Assembly (NCBI RefSeq): GCF_003590335.1
Contig: NZ_MIET01000024.1
Coordinates: forward strand, 124,001 to 188,000
Length of the DNA stretch: 64,000 nt
Source: Pseudoalteromonas sp. MSK9-3
GTDB lineage: Bacteria > Pseudomonadota > Gammaproteobacteria > Enterobacterales > Alteromonadaceae
Reading direction: 5' to 3'
The notes beneath the pieces are model-generated. The model saw only the letters and a program-made list of their open reading frames with translations, did no database searches and was not told the origin of the DNA. This document shows positions 35,478 to 46,213 of this stretch, in pieces. Position numbers and translations under genes: made by a program. The stretch's first letter is position 1. Each line of letters opens with the position of its first letter.

Positions 35478-36311
35478 TTAAAGCTTTTTAAATTTGAGAG
35501 TCATGCGGTCGCTTTCCCCAATCGCTTTATATTGATCAGCATTTTTATCACCTAATGCTAAGCGTGGTGGCAGTGTCCAAACACCTTTAGGGTGATTAGC
35601 ACTGTCTAAAGGGTTAGCGTTCACATCACTTTGAGCCACTAATTCAAATCCTGCTTGTTTCGCAATATCTACCACATAGCTTTGTTTCATGTATCCAGAG
35701 CTTTTTTGATCCGCGTTATCACGGTGCTCAGGTAAACGGTGCTCAACCACGCCTAAAACGCCACCTGACTTCAGTGCTTTATTAAACGCTTGAAATGCAT
35801 TTAATACACCTTCATCACCTTGGCGCATATACCAGTTATGGACGTTTCTAAATGTAAGCACCATATCCGCAGAGCCTGTTGGGGCAATGTCTGAATGAGT
35901 AAGTGGTGCAAATTCGGTTATTTTCACTTCACTGAAACGGCTATCTTTAGCAACTTTACCTTTGAAGCCAGCTAGCGAGCGCTGGTAGTATTTAACCTTA
36001 GAATCTGCGGGGAAGTGTGCAGCATATAAAGTGCCAGACCCTTTAACTGCAGGTGCTAAGATTTCTGAATACCAACCACCACCGGGTGCAATTTCTACCA
36101 CGGTCATGTCCGCTTCTAAACCAAAGAAATCCAGGGTTTCTACCGGGTTTCTATATTGGTCACGCGCGCGATTTTTCTCAGAGCGTTCTGTATTGCTGGC
36201 AGCTGAAACAAGCTCAGATGCTACATTAGAATTTGAGCTACCATTGCTTGCGCAACCTGCGATAGCGGTAACAATACTTGCAGCAAGAAGTGTTTTTAAT
36301 CCAAATTTCAT
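35478..36311 (-). CDS. lipoprotein-type class I methyltransferase homologue (COG4798-like)
   Basis: 277 residues from MKFGLKTLLAAS. I prefer this ATG because the five extra residues upstream would add charge before the signal. A lipobox (AIAGC, Cys about 19) predicts a lipid-anchored periplasmic protein. The body has a methyltransferase fold: VVEIAPGGGWYSEIL (motif I), LYAAHFPAD, DMVLTFRNVHNW (motif IV) and GGVLGVVEHRLPE. How a periplasmic protein would find SAM is unclear, so the fold may be used for something else. It lies between purH and purD and may share transcription with purD. Confidence 0.82.
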   Translation of the reverse strand: MKFGLKTLLAASIVTAIAGCASNGSSNSNVASELVSAASNTERSEKNRARDQYRNPVETLDFFGLEADMTVVEIAPGGGWYSEILAPAVKGSGTLYAAHFPADSKVKYYQRSLAGFKGKVAKDSRFSEVKITEFAPLTHSDIAPTGSADMVLTFRNVHNWYMRQGDEGVLNAFQAFNKALKSGGVLGVVEHRLPEHRDNADQKSSGYMKQSYVVDIAKQAGFELVAQSDVNANPLDSANHPKGVWTLPPRLALGDKNADQYKAIGESDRMTLKFKKL

Positions 36312-36371
36312 TTTTCTGTCCTTCACTTTTGTGATTGTGTTTTAAGCAGAATACTTGAATTTAGGGCAAAC

Positions 36372-36403
36372 AAAAAGCACGAAACGATAAACGTTTCGTG
36401 CTT
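36372..36403 (-). terminator. intrinsic terminator of purH
   Basis: 12-bp perfect stem AAGCACGAAACG / CGTTTCGTGCTT, 5-base loop, T-rich tail on the minus strand. Starts 6 bp after the purH stop. Confidence 0.88.
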
Positions 36404-36408
36404 ATAGA

Positions 36409-37995
36409 TTAATGGCGGAAGTGACGCATGCCAGTTAATACCATTGCCATGCCAGCTTCATCTGCTGCGGCGATAACTTCTTCATCACGCATTGAACCAC
36501 CTGGCTGTATAACCGCGGTGATCCCGGCAGCGGCTGCTGCATCAATGCCGTCTCTAAACGGGAAGAATGCATCCGATGCCATAACTGAACCTTTTACTTC
36601 AAGGTTCTCATCAGCGGCTTTAATACCGGCAATTTTTGCTGAGTAAACGCGGCTCATTTGACCTGCGCCCACACCAATCGTCATCCCATCACGGGCATAA
36701 ACAATGGCGTTCGATTTAACAAACTTGGCAACTTTCCAGCAAAATAGTAAGTCTTTAAGTTCTTGCTCTGTTGGCTGGCGTTTTGATACGACAGTCAAGT
36801 CACCAAGCGTTACCATGCCTTGGTCGCGGTCTTGAACTAAAATACCACCATTGACACGTTTAATATCAGATTGCGTGGTTTTCGCATCCCATTGTCCACA
36901 TTCTAACAAGCGAACATTTTTCTTCGCAGCAACGATTTGTGCTGCCTCTTCACTGATGCTAGGAGCAATGATCACTTCAACAAACTGGCGTGCAACAATC
37001 GCTTCAGCGGTGGTTGCATCAAGCTCGCGGTTAAATGCAATAATACCGCCAAAGGCTGATGTAGGATCGGTTTTAAATGCTCTGTCGTAAGCCGCTAAAA
37101 TGTTTTCGTCAACGGCAACACCACATGGGTTTGCATGTTTAACAATAACACACGCAGGCGCGTCAAATTCTTTGACACACTCAAGGGCTGCATCGGTATC
37201 AGCAATGTTGTTGAAAGAAAGCGCCTTACCTTGTAACTGTGTCGCTGTTGCAACCGAAGCTTCTTGTAAGTCATTCTCGACATAAAAAGCTGCATCTTGA
37301 TGCGAGTTTTCACCGTAGCGCATGTCTTGCTTTTTAGTGAACTGCATGTTGATAGTGCGTGGAAACTTAGTCTCAACCGCGGCTTCTTCAGTGTAGTCAG
37401 GCACCATTTTGCCAAAGTAATTGGCAATCATACCGTCGTACTGTGCTGTGTGCTCATAAGCGGCAATAGCAAGATCAAAGCGTGTTTGGTAGGTTGTTGA
37501 ACCATTGTGTTCGTTCAGTTCAGCAATAACACGAGCATAGTCTTGCGCATTAACAACAATCGTCACATCTTTGTGATTTTTTGCTGCTGCACGCACCATA
37601 GTTGGCCCGCCGATATCAATGTTTTCAATGGCGTCTTCAAGACTGCAGTCAGCTTTTGCAACAGTTTGTGCAAAGGGGTATAAGTTAACCACAACCATGT
37701 CAATTGCAGAAATATCGTTTTCTGTCATAACGCCTTCATCTTGACCGCGACGGGCTAAGATACCGCCATGCACTTTCGGGTGAAGTGTTTTAACGCGGCC
37801 ATCCATGATTTCAGGGTGACCTGTATAGTCAGATACTTCCGTGGCAGCAATGCCGTTATCAGCTAATAATTTATATGTACCGCCAGTTGATAAAATTTCA
37901 ACGCCTTGTGCACTGAGTGCTTGGGCTAATTCAACGATACCGGTTTTATCTGACACACTTAATAGTGCGCGACGAATTGGACGATGTATATCCAT
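36409..37995 (-). CDS. purH: bifunctional AICAR formyltransferase / IMP cyclohydrolase
   Basis: Last two steps of IMP synthesis. 528 residues: N-terminal cyclohydrolase (MGS-like) domain with [40 protein letters not shown] (about 60-78), and C-terminal formyltransferase with [13 protein letters not shown], the active-site [10 protein letters not shown] (about 285-294), [10 protein letters not shown] and [12 protein letters not shown]. No PurR operator of the E. coli type is seen upstream. Confidence 0.98.
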   Translation of the reverse strand: MDIHRPIRRALLSVSDKTGIVELAQALSAQGVEILSTGGTYKLLADNGIAATEVSDYTGHPEIMDGRVKTLHPKVHGGILARRGQDEGVMTENDISAIDMVVVNLYPFAQTVAKADCSLEDAIENIDIGGPTMVRAAAKNHKDVTIVVNAQDYARVIAELNEHNGSTTYQTRFDLAIAAYEHTAQYDGMIANYFGKMVPDYTEEAAVETKFPRTINMQFTKKQDMRYGENSHQDAAFYVENDLQEASVATATQLQGKALSFNNIADTDAALECVKEFDAPACVIVKHANPCGVAVDENILAAYDRAFKTDPTSAFGGIIAFNRELDATTAEAIVARQFVEVIIAPSISEEAAQIVAAKKNVRLLECGQWDAKTTQSDIKRVNGGILVQDRDQGMVTLGDLTVVSKRQPTEQELKDLLFCWKVAKFVKSNAIVYARDGMTIGVGAGQMSRVYSAKIAGIKAADENLEVKGSVMASDAFFPFRDGIDAAAAAGITAVIQPGGSMRDEEVIAAADEAGMAMVLTGMRHFRH

Positions 37996-38190
37996 GATGG
38001 TTAGGGTTTCCTCAATGATAAGTTAAGGGCTAGCTTAGAAGGGCGCTATTTTAGCCTATCTAGGAGAAGAAAACGATGGAAAAGACGAAAGTGCTGTTGA
38101 GAAAATTACAATTTATTTTGTTAGCAAGGGTTTAATGTAAAGATAAGGTGTTAGGCAAGAATAAGGTGGGCAAGAAAAGTGTATTATAAA

Positions 38191-38222
38191 ATACAAAAAG
38201 CACAATAAAGTGCTTTTTGTAT
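38191..38222 (-). terminator. intrinsic terminator of dusB-fis
   Basis: 13-bp perfect stem ATACAAAAAGCAC / GTGCTTTTTGTAT, loop AATAAA. The T run inside the stem makes it bidirectional. Confidence 0.87.
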
Positions 38223-38243
38223 TTAGTATGAATTAAGCTGTGC

Positions 38244-38534
38244 TTAGTTCATGCCGTATTTTTTTAGCTTCTTACGAAGAGTACCACGGTTGATACCTAG
38301 TAAGATCGCTGCACGTGTTTGGTTACCACGTGTGTATGTCATTACTTCTTCAAGTAATGGCGCTTCTAGCTCAGAAAGAACAAGGTCGTATACGTCTTGT
38401 ACATCTTGACCATTAAGCTGCTTTAAATAGTGGTGTACAGCTTTTTTTACTGCATCACGTAAAGGTTGCGGTTTCTCTTGTGACTGAACATGAGCGTTAG
38501 TAATAAATGGAGAAGTCACATTTTGTTCGAACAT
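38244..38534 (-). CDS. fis: Fis, factor for inversion stimulation / nucleoid protein
   Basis: 96 residues (98 in E. coli). C-terminal helix-turn-helix with [21 protein letters not shown] (residues about 73-94) and the preceding [12 protein letters not shown] are near-identical to enteric Fis; the N-terminal arm is more variable. It bends DNA and activates rRNA and tRNA promoters in fast growth. Encoded 18 bp after dusB, the usual operon. Confidence 0.97.
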   Translation of the reverse strand: MFEQNVTSPFITNAHVQSQEKPQPLRDAVKKAVHHYLKQLNGQDVQDVYDLVLSELEAPLLEEVMTYTRGNQTRAAILLGINRGTLRKKLKKYGMN

Positions 38535-38552
38535 CGTATGTCTCTTTCTTTC

Positions 38553-39524
38553 TTAGTTAGCTGCTAGTGTTTCAAAGTATTTTTCCAAAGCCTCGATTTG
38601 CTCATTTGGCGCTTCGAGGGCATTGAATACTCGCCTAAACTGACCTGCTTGGTCATGGGTTTGCAAATACCAAGATACATGTTTTCGTGCGATGCGCGCT
38701 CCCATCGGCTCCCCGTAAAACTGATGAAGATTAATTAAATGCTCCATCAAAATACTACGTACTTCAGATATCTCTGGTGTAGGTAGGTGTTTTCCAGTTC
38801 GCAAAAAGTGGTCTATCTCCCTAAAAATCCAAGGGCGACCTTGGGCGGCTCGACCAATCATGATGGCATCTGCACCCGTATATTCCAGTACCTGTTTCGC
38901 TTTCTCTGGAGATGTAATATCACCATTGGCAACCACAGGTATTGATACTGAACGTTTAATATCCCTAATCGTGACATATTCTGCATCACCTTTGTACATG
39001 CACGCTTTTGTGCGACCATGTACAGCGAGTGACGCAATGCCATTTCGTTCAGCAATTTTGGCAATCTCTACGCCGTTACGATTATCCGGATCCCATCCTG
39101 TGCGAATTTTTAGTGTAACAGGCACTTCTACGGCGTTTACCACCGCATCAACTATCTCTTCCACTAATTCCGGATACTGTAACAGTGCTGAGCCTGCCAG
39201 TTTTTTATTCACTTTCTTTGCGGGACAGCCCATATTGATATCTATGATCTGTGCCCCGTTTGCAACATTAAACTGAGCTGCCTGTGCCATTAACTCAGGA
39301 TCGGCACCTGCAATTTGTACTGAACGTACACCCGACTCGCCACTATGATCCATACGGTTCATCGATTTGTCAGTTTTCCATACCTTTGGATTCGAAGACA
39401 TCATTTCCGATACAGCTAACCCAGCCCCTAATCGGCGGCAAAGTTGTCTAAACGGTCTATCTGTGATCCCTGCCATAGGAGCCACAATAATGTTGTTATC
39501 AAGTTGGTAAGGACCAATACGCAC
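38553..39524 (-). CDS. dusB: tRNA-dihydrouridine synthase B
   Basis: 323-residue FMN flavoenzyme that reduces uridine in the tRNA D-loop. TIM-barrel blocks: IVAPMAGITDRPFRQLCRRL (about 13-32), catalytic Cys in INMGCPAKKVNKK (about 96-108), SLAVHGRTKACMYKG, VVANGDITSPEKAK and MIGRAAQGRPWIF for FMN phosphate. Leads the dusB-fis operon. Confidence 0.97.
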   Translation of the reverse strand: MRIGPYQLDNNIIVAPMAGITDRPFRQLCRRLGAGLAVSEMMSSNPKVWKTDKSMNRMDHSGESGVRSVQIAGADPELMAQAAQFNVANGAQIIDINMGCPAKKVNKKLAGSALLQYPELVEEIVDAVVNAVEVPVTLKIRTGWDPDNRNGVEIAKIAERNGIASLAVHGRTKACMYKGDAEYVTIRDIKRSVSIPVVANGDITSPEKAKQVLEYTGADAIMIGRAAQGRPWIFREIDHFLRTGKHLPTPEISEVRSILMEHLINLHQFYGEPMGARIARKHVSWYLQTHDQAGQFRRVFNALEAPNEQIEALEKYFETLAAN

Positions 39525-39731
39525 AGTAGTTTAATCTGCCTCTTTTCAAGGGGCGCTAAGTTTACGGTTTTTTTTGCAAAAATCAAAGGCTATAAATTGA
39601 ACATTATTGTTTTTTTTTTGAACTTAGTGGGTTGACTTTTTATAACAGTTTGAGAGTTGGATTTATTTGCTTGTTTTTTAATCTAAAAAATTCAGCTTGG
39701 TTGCAAAATAGTCAGGTTGATTTGTGATAAT

Positions 39732-39764
39732 AAAAGGTAAAGCCTGTTACGTAGAGGCTTTACC
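39732..39764 (-). terminator. intrinsic terminator of prmA
   Basis: 10-bp perfect stem GGTAAAGCCT / AGGCTTTACC, 9-base loop, TTTTATTAT on the minus strand. Confidence 0.83.
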
Positions 39765-39776
39765 AGTTACAAACTA

Positions 39777-40661
39777 CTAACCCTCGGTGATATTTTTACG
39801 ACCACTCACTCGTGTCCATTCGCCTTCTTGGGCAATGCTATCTAAGTTAATATGTGGGGCATAAACATCCGCAACAGACTGAGCTTGCTCTTCTAAAATA
39901 CCTGACATGGCGATTTCACCACCTGGCTTTAGAAACGCTAAAATGATTTCATGCAGTTCTCGCAGAGGTTGAGCAAGAATATTGGCTACCACAATATCAG
40001 CACTAAACTCAGGCTGGTTTTCTGGTAAATAGACTTCAAGCTTATCAGCAACGCCATTACGCCCTGCATTATCTTTACTTGCAGCGAGTGCCTGAGGGTC
40101 GATATCGATACCGATCACGCGCTCAGCGCCAAGCTTAATGGCTGCAATGCCTAAAATGCCTGAGCCACAGCCAAAATCAACGACGGTTTTACCGGTTAAA
40201 TCTTGGCGTTCTAGCCACTTTAAGCACAGTGATGTGGTCGCATGCGTCCCTGTGCCAAACGCAAGGCCAGGATCGAGTAATACATTGACTGCGTCTGGCT
40301 CAGGAATATCTCGCCAGCTTGGACAGATCCACAGGCGCTCGCCAAACTTAATTGGGTGAAAGTTATCCATCCACTCTCGTTCCCAGTCTTTGTCCTCAAG
40401 CTGCTCAATTTTATAGGTAAGCTCAGACTCACTATTAGCTTTGAGGTAAGCAACGACTACATCCATATCATGAGCCGCATCGAAAAGGCCGATAACAAGC
40501 GTATCAGGCCATAAGATCACTTCGCCTGGTTTAGGCTCGTAGACAGGATTATTACTGGCGTCCATAAAGGTCACTGAAGGGCAGCCAACATCCAGTAATA
40601 AGTCACTTAACTGATCTGCTGAGTCTTTGTTTGCGTGAATTCGGATTTGGATCCAAGCCAT
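39777..40661 (-). CDS. prmA: ribosomal protein L11 methyltransferase
   Basis: 294 residues from [11 protein letters not shown], the family start; the frame is open nine codons more but lacks similarity there. SAM motif [20 protein letters not shown] lies near residue 160, preceded by [19 protein letters not shown] and followed by [11 protein letters not shown] and [15 protein letters not shown]. It trimethylates L11. Confidence 0.96.
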   Translation of the reverse strand: MAWIQIRIHANKDSADQLSDLLLDVGCPSVTFMDASNNPVYEPKPGEVILWPDTLVIGLFDAAHDMDVVVAYLKANSESELTYKIEQLEDKDWEREWMDNFHPIKFGERLWICPSWRDIPEPDAVNVLLDPGLAFGTGTHATTSLCLKWLERQDLTGKTVVDFGCGSGILGIAAIKLGAERVIGIDIDPQALAASKDNAGRNGVADKLEVYLPENQPEFSADIVVANILAQPLRELHEIILAFLKPGGEIAMSGILEEQAQSVADVYAPHINLDSIAQEGEWTRVSGRKNITEG

Positions 40662-40686
40662 GATTATTCCTAATAAATATGTCAAC

Positions 40687-40712
40687 AAAAAGGCCGCTAA
40701 AGCGGCCTTTTT
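40687..40712 (-). terminator. intrinsic terminator of rpoD
   Basis: 12-bp perfect stem AAAAAGGCCGCT / AGCGGCCTTTTT with AA between arms; T run on the minus strand. Confidence 0.88.
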
Positions 40713-40739
40713 AGATAAAAATCTTTTTGTAAAAAGGGA

Positions 40740-42578
40740 TTAGCCTTTTACATCTAAGAAGCTTTTTAATAGATCTGAGCGAGAAGGGTGGCGTAACTTA
40801 CGTAATGCCTTAGCTTCAATCTGACGAATACGTTCACGGGTTACGTCAAACTGCTTACCTACTTCTTCAAGTGTATGGTCGGTATTCATATCAATACCAA
40901 AACGCATACGTAATACTTTCGCTTCTCTTGCTGTTAAGCCTGCCAGTACTTCATTGGTGGCACCACGAAGGCTTTCCATCGTTGCTGAATCAATCGGAGA
41001 CTCAATCGTTGTGTCTTCGATGAAATCACCAAGATGTGAGTCTTCATCATCACCAATTGGCGTCTCCATTGAGATTGGCTCTTTGGCAATTTTCAGTACT
41101 TTACGAATTTTGTCTTCTGGCATCATCATGCGCTCAGCCAGCTCTTCAGGGCTAGGCTCACGACCCATTTCTTGCAGCATTTGACGTGAAATACGATTTA
41201 ATTTATTAATCGTTTCAATCATGTGCACAGGAATACGGATTGTTCGTGCTTGGTCAGCAATTGAACGTGTAATAGCCTGACGGATCCACCACGTTGCATA
41301 AGTTGAGAACTTATAACCACGACGGTATTCAAACTTATCTACCGCTTTCATCAAACCAATGTTACCTTCTTGGATCAGATCCAAGAATTGTAAGCCTCGG
41401 TTGGTGTATTTTTTAGCAATAGATATTACAAGACGTAAGTTTGCTTCAACCATTTCTTTTTTCGCTCGGCGAGCTTTCGCTTCACCAATGCTCATGCGGC
41501 GGTTGATGTCTTTGATACGCTCGATGCTTAGGCCCGTACTTTCTTCAATTACACTCAGTTTGTTGATGCAACGTTCGATTTCAGGTTTTACTTCTGCTAG
41601 TTTTGCAGAGTACTTTTCGCCAGCAGCGATTTCAGCGTCAACCCACGCCATGTCGGTTTCGTTATTAGCAAAATGCTTTACAAATGTTTTCTTTGGTACT
41701 TTTGCAATTTGTACAGCTTGCTTCATAACAATACGTTCTTGAACTCGAACACGGTCCATCATTTCACGCATGTTATTTACCATACGGTCAAACTGTTTTG
41801 GTACCAGTTTGAATGTACGGAATAAATCACCGATTTCTTGAATAGCTACTTGAGCATCTGGGTGTGAACGGCCTTTCGATTCAAAAACTTTACGTGCAGC
41901 TGTGTATAGCTCACGTAGTTTCTCAAAGTGTTCACGTGCTTCTTCAGGATCAGGGCCAGTGTCGACTTCGTCTTCATCGTCGTCGTCATCAGACTCATTG
42001 TCTTCGTCTGCTAAGTCTTTATCACTTAGTTCTGAGCCAATGTGTGTGGCAGAAATCTGTGTTTCTTCTGCATCAGGATCAAAGAAACCAGAAACAATGT
42101 CGCTAAGACGCATTTCTTCCGCTTCAAATTTATCCCACTGCTCAAGTAAATACGTAATCGCTTCTGGGTATTCAGCGACTGAGATCTGTACCTGATTGAT
42201 ACCTTCTTCAATTCGCTTGGCAATTTTTATCTCGCCTTCACGAGTTAATAGCTCAACCGTACCCATTTCACGCATATACATGCGAACAGGATCCGTCGTA
42301 CGACCAATTTCTTTTTCTACCGTTGCCAATGCAGCCGCCGCAGCTTCTGCCGCGTCTTCATCGGTGGTGGTTTCCTGCATCATCAATTCATCGGCATCAG
42401 GTGCGTTTTCAGCAACCTTAATACCCATATCATTGATCATGCTTATAATATCTTCGACTTGATCTGAGTCTATTATGTCTTGTGGAAGGTGATCGTTAAC
42501 TTCTGCAAACGTTAAGTAACCTTGCTCTTTACCTTTCTGAATCAGAAGTTTGAGTTGTGACTGAGGAGTTTGATCCAT
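40740..42578 (-). CDS. rpoD: RNA polymerase sigma factor RpoD (sigma-70)
   Basis: Primary sigma factor, 612 residues. Region 1.1 (about 1-80), region 1.2 with [20 protein letters not shown] (about 95-114), an acidic non-conserved insert (about 165-215, D/E runs), region 2 with [20 protein letters not shown] and [17 protein letters not shown], region 3, and region 4 helix-turn-helix [20 protein letters not shown]. Last gene of the macromolecular synthesis cluster rpsU-yqeY-dnaG-rpoD. Confidence 0.98.
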   Translation of the reverse strand: MDQTPQSQLKLLIQKGKEQGYLTFAEVNDHLPQDIIDSDQVEDIISMINDMGIKVAENAPDADELMMQETTTDEDAAEAAAAALATVEKEIGRTTDPVRMYMREMGTVELLTREGEIKIAKRIEEGINQVQISVAEYPEAITYLLEQWDKFEAEEMRLSDIVSGFFDPDAEETQISATHIGSELSDKDLADEDNESDDDDDEDEVDTGPDPEEAREHFEKLRELYTAARKVFESKGRSHPDAQVAIQEIGDLFRTFKLVPKQFDRMVNNMREMMDRVRVQERIVMKQAVQIAKVPKKTFVKHFANNETDMAWVDAEIAAGEKYSAKLAEVKPEIERCINKLSVIEESTGLSIERIKDINRRMSIGEAKARRAKKEMVEANLRLVISIAKKYTNRGLQFLDLIQEGNIGLMKAVDKFEYRRGYKFSTYATWWIRQAITRSIADQARTIRIPVHMIETINKLNRISRQMLQEMGREPSPEELAERMMMPEDKIRKVLKIAKEPISMETPIGDDEDSHLGDFIEDTTIESPIDSATMESLRGATNEVLAGLTAREAKVLRMRFGIDMNTDHTLEEVGKQFDVTRERIRQIEAKALRKLRHPSRSDLLKSFLDVKG

Positions 42579-42682
42579 AGAGAATTATGCTTCCACTCTG
42601 ATAAGTTGATACAACAGGCGCCAGCTACTACACCTAATAATTTTACGTGACGCACGTGAATAGAACATTATAACAGCAAAAA

Positions 42683-44440
42683 TTAATTTTGACTAGGTTT
42701 TCTGCTGGTTAATGCTTGAGTTAATAGTGCGCACTCAAGTCGCTCTTCGCTGTTTAAGCCTTGGGTTTTGTCTTTTATTAATAGTGTCTCTAAGCGAAAA
42801 TTTAAACACTGATCTTCAATAAATTTAAATGTGTGTTGAAATTCTGTTACTAATGCTTGTTCATTGATGTCATGTTGCCATACCGCAAGCTTTTTCAAAG
42901 GCTCATATTCTGGCTGCTCCCTGAAGTATTCAAGTAACTGCGCACTTGTGTATTCTGGGTGTTGCAAACATACCAATTGCAATTGCAGTAGCAGGTCGAT
43001 GCCGGGTATTTTCATTTGTACTAAATCGGGTAAATACTCAATATCGGTTGCTAATTTAGGATATTGGATCAGTAAACCAATGGCTCTGCGCATCGGCGTT
43101 ACTTTGAACTTACGCTCAATATTGTGCTGTTGTTTTGGTGTTGTGAGCTTGGTACTTAATTGTTCACGAGTACGACCAATTAACTTAGCGAGCGTATTAA
43201 GCAATCCTTCTTGGTAATATTCACTCGGTATCTTGCTTATTAGTGGTAGTGCTTCGCTCATTAGCTTTGCTTTACCGGCATCAGCGGTGAGTTCACAGGT
43301 TTGCGCCAGCTTATTAAATAGCACTTTTGAGAAGTCATCCGCAGAATTATAGCGGGCTTCAAATGCGTCTTTACCTTCTTGCTGAACCAAAGAGTCAGGA
43401 TCTTCGCCATCGGGTAAAAAGACAAATTGTAAAGACTTCCCATCTTTTAGATTTGGCAAAGCATGCTCTAGTGCACGCCATGCAGCATCTCGTCCAGCTC
43501 TATCACCATCGTAACAGCAAATTACTTTGTCTGTTGTTCTGAATAACGTTTGCATGTGTTCAGCCGTCGTGGCTGTGCCTAATGCTGCCACAGAGTAAGA
43601 GATACCTTGCTCTGCCAGTGCCACCACATCCATATACCCTTCAACAATCAAGATTTGCTCTAGCTTATTGTTCGCTTGTTTGGCCTCATATAAACCGTAA
43701 AGTTCAAAGCCTTTGTGGAATATTCTGGTTTCAGGCGAATTTAGGTATTTAGGTCCCTGATCGGCACCCATAACGCGTCCACCAAACGCAATAACACGAC
43801 CACGCTTATCACGAATAGGGAACATCAATCGGTCGCGGAAAAAATCAAATTGTCGACCCGGTGTTTTTTCTGATGCGAGTTTGAGTTCAACGAGTTGTTT
43901 TTTATGCTCAGCCGTACGGCCAATTTGTTTACAGAGGCTTTCCCATTCAGGAGGTGCATAGCCCATCATATAGCGTTGGACTGTTTCTCCTGATAAACCA
44001 CGACCTTTCACATATTCAATCACACTGCTCGCATTTTTATGGTGCTTTAATTGGTGTTGATAAAATTGTGCGCTTTGGAGCATCAGATCATAATCAGAAC
44101 GTTTCTGTTCAATACTTCGTTCTGGGGCGCCAGAGCCGTGCTCACGTGGGACTTCTAGATTAAGTAAACTTGCAAGTTCTTCTATTGCGTCAACAAACTC
44201 GAGTTTGTCGTATTCCATAATAAATGAAATGGCATTGCCATTAGCACCGCAACCAAAACAATGGTAAAACTGCTTGTCTCTTGCAACAGTAAAAGAGGGG
44301 GACTTTTCGTTATGGAATGGACAGCAAGCTTGGTAATCTTTACCTGCTTTTTTTAATCCGATACGAGCATCAATCAGATCGACGATGTCAGTTCTAGCAA
44401 GCAAGTCATCAATAAACTGTCTTGGGATTTTTCCAGCCAT
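42683..44440 (-). CDS. dnaG: DNA primase DnaG
   Basis: 585 residues. N-terminal CHC2 zinc finger CCPFHNEKSPSFTV ... HCFGCGANGN (about 39-66), RNA polymerase core, TOPRIM with LIVEGYMDVVAL and CYDGDRAGRDAAWRAL (about 263-330), and C-terminal DnaB-binding domain. It makes the RNA primers for replication. Stands between yqeY and rpoD. Confidence 0.97.
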   Translation of the reverse strand: MAGKIPRQFIDDLLARTDIVDLIDARIGLKKAGKDYQACCPFHNEKSPSFTVARDKQFYHCFGCGANGNAISFIMEYDKLEFVDAIEELASLLNLEVPREHGSGAPERSIEQKRSDYDLMLQSAQFYQHQLKHHKNASSVIEYVKGRGLSGETVQRYMMGYAPPEWESLCKQIGRTAEHKKQLVELKLASEKTPGRQFDFFRDRLMFPIRDKRGRVIAFGGRVMGADQGPKYLNSPETRIFHKGFELYGLYEAKQANNKLEQILIVEGYMDVVALAEQGISYSVAALGTATTAEHMQTLFRTTDKVICCYDGDRAGRDAAWRALEHALPNLKDGKSLQFVFLPDGEDPDSLVQQEGKDAFEARYNSADDFSKVLFNKLAQTCELTADAGKAKLMSEALPLISKIPSEYYQEGLLNTLAKLIGRTREQLSTKLTTPKQQHNIERKFKVTPMRRAIGLLIQYPKLATDIEYLPDLVQMKIPGIDLLLQLQLVCLQHPEYTSAQLLEYFREQPEYEPLKKLAVWQHDINEQALVTEFQHTFKFIEDQCLNFRLETLLIKDKTQGLNSEERLECALLTQALTSRKPSQN

Positions 44441-44494
44441 ACATTATGCCGCTAAGGTAGCGTTCCTAACAAAAATTTAATGCCTATACGAAGA

Positions 44495-44517
44495 AACCGA
44501 GCGCGAGGCTCGGTTTA
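44495..44517 (-). terminator. hairpin between yqeY and dnaG
   Basis: 9-bp stem AAACCGAGC / GCTCGGTTT with loop GCGAG and a modest T-rich tail. In E. coli a partial terminator after rpsU lowers dnaG expression; this may do the same. Confidence 0.68.
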
Positions 44518-44544
44518 CTTAATCATACTCTGTGTATGTGGGGA

Positions 44545-44991
44545 TTATGCGCTTAATCGTTGCTTAATTAAACCAGAGATTTTGCCCATGTCGGCGCGAC
44601 CTTCAGCTTTAGACTTGATTATGCCCATAACTTTACCCATGTCTTGCATACCTGCTGCACCAGTGTCGGTAACGGCAGAATCAATCAAAGCAATTATTTC
44701 TTCATCAGTCAAAGGCTGAGGTAAGAAAGTTTCAAGTACTTTGATCTCATTAGCTTCAACTTCAGCTAAATCTTCGCGACCAGCATCAGTAAACTGAGTG
44801 TATGAGTCACGACGTTGCTTAACCAGCTTCACTAGAACAGAGGTAATACCTGCATCATCAAGTGTTACACGGTTATCAATTTCACGCTGTTTAATTTCAG
44901 CAAGCACCATACGTATTGCACCAAGACGAATTTTGTCTTTTGCACGCATAGCATCTTTCTGTGCGTCTTTTAGCTTAATTAAAAGGCTCAT
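44545..44991 (-). CDS. yqeY: GatB/YqeY domain protein
   Basis: 148 residues, all helical: MSLLIKLKDAQKDAMRAKDK, then LGAIRMVLAEIKQREID, RRDSYTQFTDAGREDLAEVE, and the C-terminal QPLTDEEI ... MGKVMGIIKSKAEGRADMG block typical of the family. It resembles the tail domain of GatB that contacts tRNA; the stand-alone role is not established. Inserted between rpsU and dnaG, as in many non-enteric gammaproteobacteria. Confidence 0.93.
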   Translation of the reverse strand: MSLLIKLKDAQKDAMRAKDKIRLGAIRMVLAEIKQREIDNRVTLDDAGITSVLVKLVKQRRDSYTQFTDAGREDLAEVEANEIKVLETFLPQPLTDEEIIALIDSAVTDTGAAGMQDMGKVMGIIKSKAEGRADMGKISGLIKQRLSA

Positions 44992-45011
44992 TTATACAAG
45001 ACCTAAACAGA

Positions 45012-45227
45012 TTAGTATAATTTAACGCGACGTGCGTTTTCACGAGAAAGCTTCTTCATGTGACGCTTTACTGCAGCAGCTTTTTTACGCTTACGCTCTG
45101 CTGTTGGCTTTTCATAGTGCTCGCGACGACGAACTTCTGAAAGGATACCTGCTTTTTCACATGAACGCTTGAAACGACGAAGTGCTACGTCAAACGGTTC
45201 GTTCTCTCTTACTTTAATTACTGGCAT
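45012..45227 (-). CDS. rpsU: 30S ribosomal protein S21
   Basis: 71 residues, the usual length. [20 protein letters not shown] at the start and a very basic C-terminus ([20 protein letters not shown]). S21 binds near the 16S rRNA 3' end and helps initiation. First gene of the macromolecular synthesis cluster. Confidence 0.98.
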   Translation of the reverse strand: MPVIKVRENEPFDVALRRFKRSCEKAGILSEVRRREHYEKPTAERKRKKAAAVKRHMKKLSRENARRVKLY

Positions 45228-45352
45228 TAAAAATTCACCTACCTAATTAATGAGCTATGCTCACGCTGATCAAAGATTGATCAAGTGGTTCAAAAATGGT
45301 GCGGTATTGTAATCCGAAGCATTACCACATGTAAAGCTTAAATTATCGCTAA

Positions 45353-45955
45353 TTATTGATGGCTTAAAGGTGAGCGCTGATATAGCTGGCAAAGTACTTG
45401 TCCTGCTTGCTTTTCTTTAATAACTTGCCAAGTTTGAGGGGCTGAAAAAGCCAATTCCTTCTCAACTTCTACATAAATTAACGCATCACTAGTAAGCCAG
45501 TTTTGTGCCTCTAGCGCTTCACAGCATGGTTGGGCTAACCCTTTTCGAAATGGTGGGTCAACAAATACTAAACTATATGGTGTTGTTGAGTTATTTTTTT
45601 GCAGAAAAGCCAGTGTATTATCGTTAATTACATGCGCATTATTGAGGTTTAATGTCGTAATGTTTTTTTGTAACTGAGTCGCTGCTAGTTTATCTAACTC
45701 AATAAAGTCAGTGTGTGCTGCAAAGCGAGATAAAGCCTCAAAACCAAGCCCGCCAGAACCAGCAAAGCAATCTAATACTTTAGCATCTCTTGTGTCTTGC
45801 ATAAGCCAATTAAAAACAGTTTCTTTTATTCTGTCAGTTGTTGGTCTTAACCCTTCAACATTTTTTACAGGCAGTTTTCGACCTTTGAATTTACCGCTAA
45901 TAATTCGAATAAATCCATCGGTACTTACTTTTTTTACGGGGGCTTTTTTTCTCAT
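45353..45955 (-). CDS. rsmD: 16S rRNA (guanine(966)-N2)-methyltransferase
   Basis: 200 residues. RIISGKFKGRKLPV and GLRPTTDRIKETVFNWL (about 31-47), SAM motif VLDCFAGSGGLGFEALSR (about 58-75), and catalytic loop FVDPPFRKG (about 129-137). Divergent from ftsY, with about 260 bp between starts, as in E. coli. Confidence 0.96.
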   Translation of the reverse strand: MRKKAPVKKVSTDGFIRIISGKFKGRKLPVKNVEGLRPTTDRIKETVFNWLMQDTRDAKVLDCFAGSGGLGFEALSRFAAHTDFIELDKLAATQLQKNITTLNLNNAHVINDNTLAFLQKNNSTTPYSLVFVDPPFRKGLAQPCCEALEAQNWLTSDALIYVEVEKELAFSAPQTWQVIKEKQAGQVLCQLYQRSPLSHQ

Positions 45956-46213
45956 TCTCAGCTTGTTCGCAATTTCTTAATGTTTCATGTGTTATAAATC
46001 ATTCGGCGTGCATTTTTCATCCCTTCGGATCATGTTACACTGCCCAACAATTTTGAAATAAAGATTAGGCTTAATGTATTTCTGTCTATTTATCATATAT
46101 AGAGATAGAGAATATTAACCTGATCATACACGGTGTTTTTGCATTGCTTTTATAGAGCAAGGCGAAAACAGAAGTTTAGTTTATCAGATTTATTGAAATG
46201 GTATTTAGCGAGT

